Shown one piece after another: positions 26,271 to 34,691 of a DNA stretch of 41,966 nt (its first letter is position 1; each line of letters begins with the position of its first letter). The position numbers and the translations under genes were made by a program. The notes beneath the pieces are model-generated. The model did no database searches, was not told where the DNA came from, and saw only the letters and a program-made list of their open reading frames with translations. The DNA comes from Clostridia bacterium (lineage in GTDB: Bacteria > Bacillota > Clostridia > Christensenellales > CAG-138): contig JAFSEB010000056.1 of assembly GCA_017435905.1 (NCBI GenBank), positions 1-41,966 on the forward strand. Reading direction: 5' to 3'.

Positions 26271-27575
26271 ATGAGTTATCGTGTTGTACACTACATCAAC
26301 CAGTTCTTTGCCAACATCGGCGGCGAAGAAATGGCTCATGTTGCGCCCGAGCTGCGTGAAGGCTTCGTCGGCCCCGGCCTTGCCTTCAACCAGAGCTGGA
26401 AGGGCGAGGCGGAGATCGTCGCCACCGTTGTTTGCGGCGACTCTCATTTCGCCGAGCATGAGAAGGAAGCCCAGGAGCAGATCCTTGCCTGGGTCAAGGA
26501 ACTCAATCCCGATCTCTTCATCGCAGGCCCTGCGTTCAACGCCGGCCGTTACGGCTATGCCTGCGCCACCATCGCCAACGCTGTGAAGGAACAGCTTGGC
26601 ATCAAGGTGCTCACCGGTATGTATGAAGAGAACCCCGGTGCCGACCTGAAGGACAAGATCCTCATCGTCCCCACCGCCAACAGCGCCGCCGGCATGCGTA
26701 AGGCTGCCCCCGCCATGGCGAAGCTGGCCCTCAAGCTCATGAAGGGCGAAAAGCTGGGTGCCTCCTGTGAGGATAACTACATGCCCAACGGCATCCGTGT
26801 CAACTTCTTCGAGAAGGAACGCGGCTCCAAGCGTGCTGTGAAGATGCTTCTCAACAAGCTTGCCGACAAGCCCTTCGTGACCGAGTATCCCATGCCCTCC
26901 TTCGACCGTGTTGCTCCCAACCCGGCCGTGAAGGATCTTTCCAAGGCCACCATCGCCCTGTGCACCAGCGGCGGTATCGTGCCCAAGGGCAACCCCGATC
27001 ACATTGAGTCTTCCTCCGCTTCCCATTATGGCGAATATTCCATCGCCGGCGTGGAAGCCCTGTGTGAAGCCACCCATGAGACCGCTCACGGCGGTTATGA
27101 CCCCGTTTATGCCAATGCCGACGCCAACCGTGTTCTGCCCGTTGACGTAATGCGTGAATTTGAGCGCGAAGGCAAGATCGGCAAGCTTCATGATCTCTTC
27201 TACACGACCGTCGGTAACGGTACCGCCGTTGCCAGCGCCAAGAAGTTCGCTGCGGAATATGCGCAGAAGCTTCTGCAGGCCGGCGTGAATGCGGTGATCA
27301 TGACCTCGACCTGAGGCACCTGCACGCGTTGCGGTGCAACGATGGTTAAAGAAATTGAAAGGGCCGGCATCCCGGTCGTGCATATGTGCACGGTAACCCC
27401 CATCTCCATGACGGTCGGTGCGAACCGTATCGTTCCCACGATCGCCATTCCGCATCCCCTTGGCAATCCCGCCCTCTCCAAGGAAGACGAGTACGCCCTT
27501 CGTAAGAAGCTGGTCACCCGTGCGCTTGAGGCGCTCTCCACCGAAGTGGAAGACCAGACCATCTTTGAAGTGTAA
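26271..27575 (+). CDS. grdB: Glycine reductase protein B subunit GrdB (selenoprotein, UGA at codon 348)
   Basis: 434 residues with UGA (27312-27314) read as Sec348. RVVHYINQFFANIGGEE opens the protein. The Sec lies in MTST-U-GTCTRCGATMV, the expected U-x-x-C-x-x-C site that takes the carboxymethyl group from glycine and passes it to GrdA. Reading on past the UGA gives a full 86 codons of conserved GrdB sequence, so the UGA is not a stop. In other operons I know, grdA is usually next to grdB; here trxB and trxA intervene. Confidence 0.96.
27312..27337 (+). promoter_or_regulatory. UGA plus candidate SECIS in grdB
   Basis: GCACC (27316-27320) pairs with GGTGC (27333-27337). A bulged T lies at 27321, then GC/GC and a loop ACGCGTT. 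A bulged U below a small stem with GU in the loop parallels the E. coli fdhF element. Confidence 0.6.
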
Positions 27576-27606
27576 TCATTGCCAAAAAGACGCGATTTTT
27601 GTCCGG

Positions 27607-27633
27607 GCTGCCTGCCGTTTTTCGGCGGGCAGC
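27607..27633 (+). repeat. Hairpin between grdB and trxB
   Basis: GCTGCCTGCCG (27607-27617) pairs with CGGCGGGCAGC (27623-27633), loop TTTTT, with one G-U pair. Only a broken T-run follows (TTGTGCTGTCATTTTT). It may be a leaky terminator or an mRNA-processing signal that sets different levels for the two sides. Confidence 0.6.
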
Positions 27634-27679
27634 TTGTGCTGTCATTTTTGAGAATTCAACAGGAACGGAGTAAACAAGC

Positions 27680-28621
27680 ATGAGCAAGATTTATGACGTA
27701 ATCGTTCTGGGCGCAGGCCCTGCAGGCCTTACCGCCGGTCTTTACGCCGGCCGCTCCAGGCTCAGCACCCTTATCATCGAAAAGGGTCAGGATGGCGGCC
27801 AGATCGCCATCACCAATGAGATCGAAAACTACCCCGGCCAGATTCTTGAAGGCGAATCCGGTCCGAGCCTCATCGCCCGTATGACCGCCCAGGCAGAAAA
27901 ATTCGGCGTGGAGCGTGCCCGTGATTCCATCAAGAGCGTAGAGCTTGAAGGCGAAGTGAAGAAGCTCACCGGCACCAAGGGCGAGTATCTTGCCAAGACC
28001 GTCATTCTTGCCACCGGCGCTTTCCCGCGCCCCATCGGCTGCAGGAACGAAGGCGAATATGTGGGCAAGGGCATCTCCTTCTGCGCTACCTGTGATGCGG
28101 CCTTCTTTGAAGAGCTGGAAGTGTACGTGGTCGGCGGCGGCGATGCTGCTGTGGAAGAAGCCATGTACCTCACCAAGTTCGCCCGCAAGGTCACCATCAT
28201 CCATCGCCGTGATGAGCTTCGTGCTGCGAAGTCCATTCAGGAAAAGGCCTTCGCCAACCCGAAGATCGACTTCCTCTGGAACACCGTTGTGGAAGAAGTC
28301 GGCGGCGAGGAAGTGCTGTCCAAAATGGTGGTCAAGAACACCAAGACCGGCGAGCTCACCACCATCGAAGCGGATGAGGATGACGGTCTCTTCGGCCTCT
28401 TCGGCTTCATTGGCCTGCTTCCGAACACCAAGCTTTTCGAAGGCATGATCGACATGGAAAACGGCTATGTGAAGACCGATGACAACATGCACACCAACAT
28501 CCCCGGCGTATATGCCGCCGGCGATCTTCGTGTGAAGAGCCTCAGGCAGGTCGTGACCGCCGCTGCGGATGGCGCCATTGCTGCCATGCAGGCCGAGCAT
28601 TACATTGCGAACCTTAAGTAA
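27680..28621 (+). CDS. trxB: Thioredoxin reductase of the glycine reductase system
   Basis: 313 residues. FAD motif GAGPAGLTAGLYAGR near the N-terminus, redox CATC at C135-C138, NAD(P)H motif GGGDAAVEEA with HRRDELRA for the NADPH phosphate, and a C-terminal GVYAAGDLR. It passes electrons from NADPH to TrxA, which reduces the selenoproteins of glycine reductase. It sits inside the operon, so its job there is clear by context. Confidence 0.95.
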   Translation: MSKIYDVIVLGAGPAGLTAGLYAGRSRLSTLIIEKGQDGGQIAITNEIENYPGQILEGESGPSLIARMTAQAEKFGVERARDSIKSVELEGEVKKLTGTKGEYLAKTVILATGAFPRPIGCRNEGEYVGKGISFCATCDAAFFEELEVYVVGGGDAAVEEAMYLTKFARKVTIIHRRDELRAAKSIQEKAFANPKIDFLWNTVVEEVGGEEVLSKMVVKNTKTGELTTIEADEDDGLFGLFGFIGLLPNTKLFEGMIDMENGYVKTDDNMHTNIPGVYAAGDLRVKSLRQVVTAAADGAIAAMQAEHYIANLK

Positions 28622-28678
28622 CACGAATCCCCGGCCGCAGTAAACCATGAAGCAAACTATGAAACAGGAGGAAAAACA

Positions 28679-28996
28679 ATGCTGGAAGTAGATAAGACAA
28701 CATTTGAAGCGGAAGTCCTTCAGGCCACCGGTAAGGTCGTCGTTGATTTTTACGGTGATGGCTGCGTTCCCTGCCAGGCGCTCATGCCCCACGTGCATGC
28801 CCTTGCTGAGCAGTACGGCGCTACCCTCAAGTTCTGCGCCCTCAACACCACCAAGGCCCGCCGCCTTGCCATCAGCCAGAAGATCCTTGGTCTCCCCGTG
28901 ATCGCAGTTTACGAGAACGGCGTGATCATCGATTCCCGTGTGAAGGAAGAAGCCACCCCCGAGGCCGTTGAAGAAATGATCAAGGCCCACGCATAA
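28679..28996 (+). CDS. trxA: Thioredoxin with GCVPC active site
   Basis: 105 residues, thioredoxin fold. The active site reads GDGCVPC (C29, C32) instead of WCGPC. This variant is known from the thioredoxins of glycine-reducing anaerobes. It reduces the disulfide/selenosulfide formed on GrdA each cycle. CAGGAGG precedes the ATG. It follows trxB and precedes grdA. Confidence 0.94.
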   Translation: MLEVDKTTFEAEVLQATGKVVVDFYGDGCVPCQALMPHVHALAEQYGATLKFCALNTTKARRLAISQKILGLPVIAVYENGVIIDSRVKEEATPEAVEEMIKAHA

Positions 28997-29072
28997 GCGT
29001 TTGGGGAAAACCGTACAGGTAGCAGGCCGAAAGGCTTACTATATAAAATCTTTGGGAAAAGGAGGATGTGAC

Positions 29073-29543
29073 ATGGGCATTTTAGCTGGCAAGAAAGTCA
29101 TCGTTATCGGTGACCGTGACGGCATTCCCGGACAGGCAATCGAGCTGTGTGCGCAGAGCGCAGGCGCAGAAGTTGTCTTCTCCTCGACGGAGTGCTTTGT
29201 CTGAACGTCCGCTGGTGCAATGGACCTGGAAAACCAGAAGCGAGTGAAGAATTTCACCGAGCAGTACGGTGCGGAGAACATCGTTGTTCTTCTCGGCGCT
29301 GCCGAAGGCGAAGCTTCCGGTCTCGCAGCTGAAACGGTCACCAACGGTGACCCCACTTACGCCGGTCCGTTGACAGGAGTCCAGTTGGGACTCAGGGTGT
29401 ATCACGTGTGTGAGCCTGAAATGAAGGAAGAGTTCGATCCTGACATCTACAGCGAACAGGTTGAAATGATGGAAATGGTTCTCGATGTTGATGATATCAT
29501 CAACGAGATGACCGCCATCCGTGAACAGTTCTGCAAATATTAA
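29073..29543 (+). CDS. grdA: Glycine reductase protein A, GrdA (selenoprotein, UGA at codon 44)
   Basis: 156 residues with UGA (29202-29204) read as Sec44. The site reads [16 protein letters not shown], the known GrdA motif. GrdA takes the carboxymethyl group as a selenoether from protein B and delivers it to protein C. AAAGGAGG precedes ATG 29073. A gene caller would split it at the UGA into two pieces. Confidence 0.97.
29202..29225 (+). promoter_or_regulatory. UGA plus candidate SECIS in grdA
   Basis: GTCC (29207-29210) pairs with GGAC (29222-29225). A further GC/GC closes the loop TGGT, with AAT bulged on the 3' side. The GGU loop matches the one seen after the selD UGA. Confidence 0.55.
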
Positions 29544-29559
29544 GGCTTAAAACGCGCAG

Positions 29560-29585
29560 GGGGCGGTGGCAGTTGCCGCCGCCCC
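29560..29585 (+). repeat. GC-rich hairpin between grdA and grdC
   Basis: GGGGCGGTGGC (29560-29570) pairs with GCCGCCGCCCC (29575-29585) around AGTT, with one T-G pair. No T-run follows. It lies in the 138-base gap before grdC and could mark an mRNA end or limit read-through. Confidence 0.6.
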
Positions 29586-29681
29586 TACCTGTTAAAATGC
29601 GAAGTGTTTTTACTCCCGTTTCCAAAACTGTGCGATGAATAACCGATCATAAACACTTTTATTGAAAGGAAACCGATCAAT

Positions 29682-31223
29682 ATGAAGAGCGTTATCAAGG
29701 GCGCAGGTTATATCCTCGTCCATACGCCGGATATGGTGATCCATAACGGCACCACCCAGACCACCGAGCGCATCGTCAATCCCGAAGGCGAATACCTCAA
29801 GGAGCTGCCCGGCCATCTTCGCAGCTTCGAGCAGACCCTTTCCTATTATCCCAACCAGGTCTACATCGGCAACATGACTCCCGATGCGCTTGCCGCCGTT
29901 CCCCAGCCCTGGTATGACAAGGAATGCCCCAAGTGCGACCGTTACGGCCAGTTCGGTCAGATCATGCCGCAGGAAGAGTTCATTCTTCTCATGCAGGCCT
30001 GCGACGTGTTCGACCTTGTGAAGATCGACCGTGAATTTGTGGCTGCCCACAAGGCTGCCCTTGCCGCCAACGAAGTGATCGATGAGAGCATCGTGAACCG
30101 TGTTGCGGAAGGTGTTGATGCCGCAGAGATCGCCCGTCTTGTCAGCGAAGAACATTCCGAAGGCCTCTACCACAACGGTCAGCTCGTGGGCTGCGTGAAC
30201 CGTGCCCACGATATCGACGTGAACCTTTCTGCCCACGTGATGCATGAAAACCTTGTTTCCAAGGCTTCCAGCGTTCTTGCGCTCCTGAGCGCCATCCGCA
30301 ATGCGGGCATCGCCAAGGAAGATGTCGAATATGTGATCGATTGCTCCGAAGAAGCATGCGGCGACATGAACCAGCGCGGCGGCGGCAACTTTGCCAAGGC
30401 TGCTGCGGAGATCGCCGGCCTCAGCGCCGCCACCGGTTCCGATACCCGCGGCTTCTGCGCAGGCCCTGCCCATGCCCTTGTGGAAGCGGCTGCCCTTGTT
30501 GCGGCAGGCGCCTATAAGACCGTTGTCGTTACCGCCGGCGGCTGCACCGCAAAGCTCGGCATGAACGGCAAGGACCATGTAAAGAAGGGTCTTCCCATCC
30601 TTGAGGATATGCTCGGTGGCTGCGCCATCGTGCTGACGCAGGATGACGGCGTAAACCCCGTTGTGAACCTCGGCATTCTCGGCCGCCACACCGTCGGCAC
30701 CGGTTCCGCACCGCAGGCCGTTATCGGCAGCCTTGTGACCGATGCCCTTGACCGTGCAGGCCTGAAGGTCACCGATGTTGACAAATTCTCCCCCGAAATG
30801 CAGAACCCGGACATCACCAAGCCTGCCGGCGCCGGTGACGTTCCCCTTGCCAACTACAAGATGATCGCAGCCCTTGCGGTCAAGCGCGGCGACATTGAAA
30901 AGAAGGATCTTGCTTCCTTTGTTGCAGAGCGCGGTCTTACCGGCTATGCCCCCACCCAGGGCCATATCCCCTCCGGCGTGCCGTACATCGGCTTTGCCCG
31001 CAACGAGATCGCAGCCGGCAACATGAAGCGTGTGATGATCATCGGTAAAGGCTCCCTGTTCCTTGGCCGCATGACCAACCTCTTTGACGGCGTTTCCTTC
31101 GTCATCGAAGCCAATGAAGGCGAAAAGAAGGCTGAAGATAGCATCAGCGAAGAGGAAGTCAAGTCCATGATCGCCAAGGCCATGCGTGAATTTGCCGAAT
31201 CCCTGATGGCGAAGGCCGAATAA
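29682..31223 (+). CDS. grdC: Glycine reductase protein C, GrdC subunit
   Basis: 513 residues. GrdC is related to beta-ketoacyl-ACP synthase III. The EYVIDCSEEACGDMNQRGG segment holds a likely catalytic cysteine (C226), followed by the Gly/Ala-rich CAGPAHALVEAAALVAAG. With GrdD it turns the carboxymethyl-selenoether of GrdA into an acetyl thioester and then acetyl phosphate. GAAAGGAAA precedes ATG 29682. grdD starts 14 bases after it. Confidence 0.95.
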   Translation: MKSVIKGAGYILVHTPDMVIHNGTTQTTERIVNPEGEYLKELPGHLRSFEQTLSYYPNQVYIGNMTPDALAAVPQPWYDKECPKCDRYGQFGQIMPQEEFILLMQACDVFDLVKIDREFVAAHKAALAANEVIDESIVNRVAEGVDAAEIARLVSEEHSEGLYHNGQLVGCVNRAHDIDVNLSAHVMHENLVSKASSVLALLSAIRNAGIAKEDVEYVIDCSEEACGDMNQRGGGNFAKAAAEIAGLSAATGSDTRGFCAGPAHALVEAAALVAAGAYKTVVVTAGGCTAKLGMNGKDHVKKGLPILEDMLGGCAIVLTQDDGVNPVVNLGILGRHTVGTGSAPQAVIGSLVTDALDRAGLKVTDVDKFSPEMQNPDITKPAGAGDVPLANYKMIAALAVKRGDIEKKDLASFVAERGLTGYAPTQGHIPSGVPYIGFARNEIAAGNMKRVMIIGKGSLFLGRMTNLFDGVSFVIEANEGEKKAEDSISEEEVKSMIAKAMREFAESLMAKAE

Positions 31224-31237
31224 GGCAGGTGCGCAAT

Positions 31238-32389
31238 ATGGCAAGCTTGGAAAAGATCATTGCGCAGTCCTTTTTGAAAATGGCAGACGGCCTTGAAAAC
31301 GGCTCCTTTGCCGACAGGCCGAAGATCGCCCTGACGGGCATGGGCAGCGAGCACGGCGAAGAAAATGCCATGGCGGCTGCAAAGATGGCTGCAAAGCGGG
31401 GCGTGGATGTATACTACATCGGCACCCTGACCGCAGAAGGCGTGACCACCGTTCCCGTGGCTGACGAAGAGGAAGGCCACAGGAAGATGGAACAGATGAT
31501 CGAAGCGAAGGAAGTGGACGGCGCTGTGACCATGCACTTCCCCTTCCCGATCGGCGTTTCCACCGTTGGCCGTGTTGTTACCCCTGCAAGGGGCAGGGAG
31601 ATGTTCGTGGCGAATACCACCGGCACCTCCAGCGGCGACCGCATCGAGGGCATGATCCTCAATGCGGTGGACGGCATCATCACCGCCAAGGCCTGCGGCA
31701 TTGAGAACCCCACCGTGGGTATCCTGAATGTGGATGGCGCAAGGCAGACCGAAATGGCGCTCAATCAGCTCAGGGAAGGCGGCTACGCCTTTGCGTGGGC
31801 CACCTCCGCCCGTGCGGACGGCGGTGCGATCCTCCGTGGCAACGATGTGCTGCAGGGCACTCCCGATGTGCTTGTGACCGATTCCCTGACCGGCAATGTG
31901 CTTATCAAGATGCTTTCCGCCTTCTCCACCGGCGGCAGCTTTGAAGCCACCGGCTACGGCTACGGCCCCGGCATCGGCAAGGGTTACGACAAGCTGATCC
32001 TCATCATCAGCCGTGCAAGCGGTGCACCCCTTATCGCCAATGCCCTTGTTTATGCGGCGGAGCTCGTCAGCGGCAAGGTGTTCGACAAGGCAAAAGCGGA
32101 GTTCGCAGCTGCCGAAAAGGCAGGCCTCAGCAAGATCCTTGCTGCCCGCAAGGCTGCCCAGAAGCCTGCACAGGAAGCGGAAGAGGTCAAGGCACCCCCG
32201 GCGGAGCCCTGCACTTCCTCCATCGCCGGCATTGAGGTCATGGATCTTGAAGATGCGGCAAAGGCCCTTTGGAAGGCCGGCATTTATGCCGAGACCGGCA
32301 TGGGCTGCACCGGTCCCCTTGTGATGATGAGCGATGCGAACCTTGCAAAGTCCCGTGAGATCCTCCGGGCGGCAGGCTACATCAGCTAA
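31238..32389 (+). CDS. grdD: Glycine reductase protein C, GrdD subunit
   Basis: 383 residues, PlsX-related. MASLEKIIAQSFLKMADGL starts the protein, PKIALTGMGSEHG follows, and the C-terminal GMGCTGPLVMMSD holds Cys357, the position expected for the acetyl thioester. It carries the acetyl group and forms acetyl phosphate by phosphorolysis, which acetate kinase can use for ATP. I chose ATG 31238; an in-frame GTG at 31229 is less likely. The ribosome binding site is weak (GGCAGG), so coupling to grdC is likely. Confidence 0.94.
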   Translation: MASLEKIIAQSFLKMADGLENGSFADRPKIALTGMGSEHGEENAMAAAKMAAKRGVDVYYIGTLTAEGVTTVPVADEEEGHRKMEQMIEAKEVDGAVTMHFPFPIGVSTVGRVVTPARGREMFVANTTGTSSGDRIEGMILNAVDGIITAKACGIENPTVGILNVDGARQTEMALNQLREGGYAFAWATSARADGGAILRGNDVLQGTPDVLVTDSLTGNVLIKMLSAFSTGGSFEATGYGYGPGIGKGYDKLILIISRASGAPLIANALVYAAELVSGKVFDKAKAEFAAAEKAGLSKILAARKAAQKPAQEAEEVKAPPAEPCTSSIAGIEVMDLEDAAKALWKAGIYAETGMGCTGPLVMMSDANLAKSREILRAAGYIS

Positions 32390-32402
32390 AAAGGAGCGCA
32401 GC

Positions 32403-32696
32403 ATGAAAGTTATCGATAAGATCAAAAAGTGCGAGTGCGATCTCACCACCGAAGAGCTCATCGAGCTCGTTGCCAAGGGCAACCGTCAGGTAGACCTGGT
32501 GTACAACGAAAAGCAGACCGATGAGGATGGCTACCTTTCCTGGACTGCCGAAAACTGGACCAGTGTGGACGGCAAGCGCTTCATCCGCAGCTATGCTCTC
32601 GACGGCCGTGTGCTGAGCGAATACAGCACCTACAACAAATACGACATGAAGGGCTATTTCCTGCCCGAATCTGCGGCGGAAGTATACCTCAACTGA
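32403..32696 (+). CDS. Unrecognised 97-residue protein at the end of the grd operon
   Basis: AAAGGAG and ATG 32403 follow grdD by 13 bases, and a terminator comes 20 bases after the stop, so it is plainly part of the operon. The protein is small and soluble with no signal or membrane segment. A CEC pair lies near residue 9-11. The rest is rich in Tyr, Asp and Glu (LVYNEKQTDEDGYLSWTAEN, then YSTYNKYDMKGYFLP). I recognise no family. A role tied to glycine reduction is suggested only by position. Confidence 0.75.
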   Translation: MKVIDKIKKCECDLTTEELIELVAKGNRQVDLVYNEKQTDEDGYLSWTAENWTSVDGKRFIRSYALDGRVLSEYSTYNKYDMKGYFLPESAAEVYLN

Positions 32697-32716
32697 CAAA
32701 ATAATCATATTTTTCG

Positions 32717-32748
32717 GCGGGTCTGCATTTGCAGACCCGCTGTTTTTT
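32717..32748 (+). terminator. Terminator of the grd operon
   Basis: GCGGGTCTGC (32717-32726), loop ATTT, GCAGACCCGC (32731-32740), then TG and six T. A strong, perfect stem. Confidence 0.93.
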
Positions 32749-32819
32749 AGTTTTTTCGCTAAATGCAAAAAATAAACGGCATTTTTTCCGCAAAAACGCT
32801 AATTGTCACCATGATGTGC

Positions 32820-32850
32820 TTGACTTGAAGCCGGCTTCAAGTGATAAAAT
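32820..32850 (+). promoter_or_regulatory. MerR-type promoter with 20-bp palindromic operator
   Basis: TTGACT (32820-32825) and TAAAAT (32845-32850) are 19 bases apart. ACTTGAAGCCGGCTTCAAGT (32823-32842), a perfect 20-base palindrome, fills the spacer. A long spacer with a dyad centred between -35 and -10 is the mark of promoters activated by MerR-family regulators, which untwist the DNA. No merR gene is in the window. Confidence 0.75.
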
Positions 32851-32894
32851 TGTAGAGTTTGGGATCATGTTTTTGGAAAGAAAAGGAGAAGGAC

Positions 32895-34691
32895 ATGGCG
32901 AAGCAGAAAAAACGCAAGGATGGCATCATGGACATCCTCCGAAGCCCGTATGCACGTCAGTTTATCAAAAAATATAAATGGAGCTACCTGCTTGGCATGG
33001 CGATCCTGATCGTCATTGACCTATTGCAGACGGAAGTGCCGATCATCGTGGGCGAGATCATCGACAAGGTGGAACAGCACACTGTTGTGCAGCGGGATTT
33101 CACCGCTGCGGTGCTGACCATGGCGGCGATCGCCGTTGTGGTGCTGGCAGGCCGCCTCGGCTGGCGCTTCTGCATTTTCGGTGCATCACGAAAGATCGAG
33201 CGGGATATGCGCAACGATCTTTTTGCCCATATCAATACCCTGAGTGCCTCTTACTTCCATGAGCACAAGGCCGGCGAGATCATGGCCTACATGACAAACG
33301 ACATCGAAGCCGTGCGCATGACCTTTGCCGTCACCATCATGATGGGCATGGATGCCATCACCATCGGCCTTGCCACCCTTGTGAAGATGATTTTTCAGAT
33401 CGACTTCCGCCTCAGCATCGTGGCGATCTTGCCCCTGAGCCTTGTGGCATTCGTCAGCCTTTTCGTGGGCAGGGAAATGCACCGCCGCTTCACACGCAGG
33501 CAGGAAGCGTTTTCCAAGGTATCCGATTTCGTGCAGGAAAAGCTCAACGGCGTAAAGGTCATCAAAGCCTTCGTGCAGGAGGAAAAGGAGTGCGCTGCCT
33601 TTGAGGCGGTCAACTTCGAGTCCCGCAGGGCAAACATCCGGGAAGCCCGTGTACAGGCCTTCATGTTCCCCTTCATGCACATGATCGCCGGCATTTCCCT
33701 GGCGCTGTCCATTGCCTACGGCGGCTATATCGCCATCCTCGGCCGCATCAGCGTGGGCGATTTTTCCGCCTTCGTGCAGTATCTCAATATGCTCGTGTGG
33801 CCCATCGCCTCCATCGGCAGGATCATCAATGTCGTTACCCGCGGCAGCGCCTCCCTCAAGCGCCTTGAGGCGGTGCTTGATACCAAGTCCGATATTCCCG
33901 ATTTCATCCCTACCGAAAAGGAAGAACCGCTCAGCGGCGATATCCGTGTGGAAGGGCTCACCTTCCGCTATCCCGGCACCGAAAAGGATGTGCTGAAGGA
34001 CATCAGCTTCACCGTCAAAAAGGGCAGCACCCTCGGCATCGTGGGGCGCACCGGCGCCGGCAAGACCACCCTTGTGAACCTGCTTCTGCGTGTGGAGGAT
34101 CCCGGTGAAAACATGATCTTCATCGGCGGCAGGGAGATCCATTCCGTGTCCCTTAACACGCTGCGCAGCGCAAGCGGCTATGTGATGCAGGATAACTTCC
34201 TTTTCTCCGACACCATCAGTGCGAATATCGCCTTCGGCGACCACAGCAAAACGCAGGAAGAGATCGAAGATGCAGCCAAAGCCGCCTGTGTGCACGACAA
34301 TATCGTGGATTTCACCGATGGCTACAACACCATGGTGGGCGAAAGGGGCGTTTCCCTTTCGGGCGGCCAGAAGCAGCGCATCTCCATTGCCCGGGCGCTG
34401 ATCCTTGATCCCGAGATCCTCATCCTTGACGATGCGGTATCCGCCGTGGATACGGATACGGAAGAAAAGATCCTCCGCAACCTTGCACAAAGCCGCAAGG
34501 GAAAGACCAACATCATCATCGCCCACCGCATTTCCACGCTGCAGCATGCGGATGAGATCATCGTCATCGACGGCAGCACCATCAGCGAGCGCGGCACCCA
34601 CGATGAGCTTGTGGCCCTGAACGGCATGTATGCAGACCTTTACCGCAGGCAGCTGCTTGAAAAGATGAAGAAGGAGGAGTACAAGCTGTGA
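32895..34691 (+). CDS. ABC exporter half-transporter (degenerate ATPase site)
   Basis: 598 residues: a six-helix membrane domain (about 1-320) fused to a nucleotide-binding domain. Walker A GRTGAGKTT, signature LSGGQKQR and Walker B ILILDDAVSAVD are present. The catalytic Glu after Walker B is Asp, the usual mark of the degenerate partner in heterodimeric exporters such as BmrCD or TM287/288. ATG 32895 follows GGAGAAGG. It overlaps the next gene by four bases. It probably exports drugs, lipids or peptides. Confidence 0.92.
   Translation: MAKQKKRKDGIMDILRSPYARQFIKKYKWSYLLGMAILIVIDLLQTEVPIIVGEIIDKVEQHTVVQRDFTAAVLTMAAIAVVVLAGRLGWRFCIFGASRKIERDMRNDLFAHINTLSASYFHEHKAGEIMAYMTNDIEAVRMTFAVTIMMGMDAITIGLATLVKMIFQIDFRLSIVAILPLSLVAFVSLFVGREMHRRFTRRQEAFSKVSDFVQEKLNGVKVIKAFVQEEKECAAFEAVNFESRRANIREARVQAFMFPFMHMIAGISLALSIAYGGYIAILGRISVGDFSAFVQYLNMLVWPIASIGRIINVVTRGSASLKRLEAVLDTKSDIPDFIPTEKEEPLSGDIRVEGLTFRYPGTEKDVLKDISFTVKKGSTLGIVGRTGAGKTTLVNLLLRVEDPGENMIFIGGREIHSVSLNTLRSASGYVMQDNFLFSDTISANIAFGDHSKTQEEIEDAAKAACVHDNIVDFTDGYNTMVGERGVSLSGGQKQRISIARALILDPEILILDDAVSAVDTDTEEKILRNLAQSRKGKTNIIIAHRISTLQHADEIIVIDGSTISERGTHDELVALNGMYADLYRRQLLEKMKKEEYKL

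Noticed and set aside
27315..27575. Separate small gene after the UGA in grdB
   Set aside because: The sequence on both sides of the UGA is continuous GrdB, and the UGA sits at the known selenocysteine position.
29205..29543. grdA as a pseudogene broken by a stop codon
   Set aside because: The stop is UGA at the known Sec44 position, and a Sec machinery is encoded next door.
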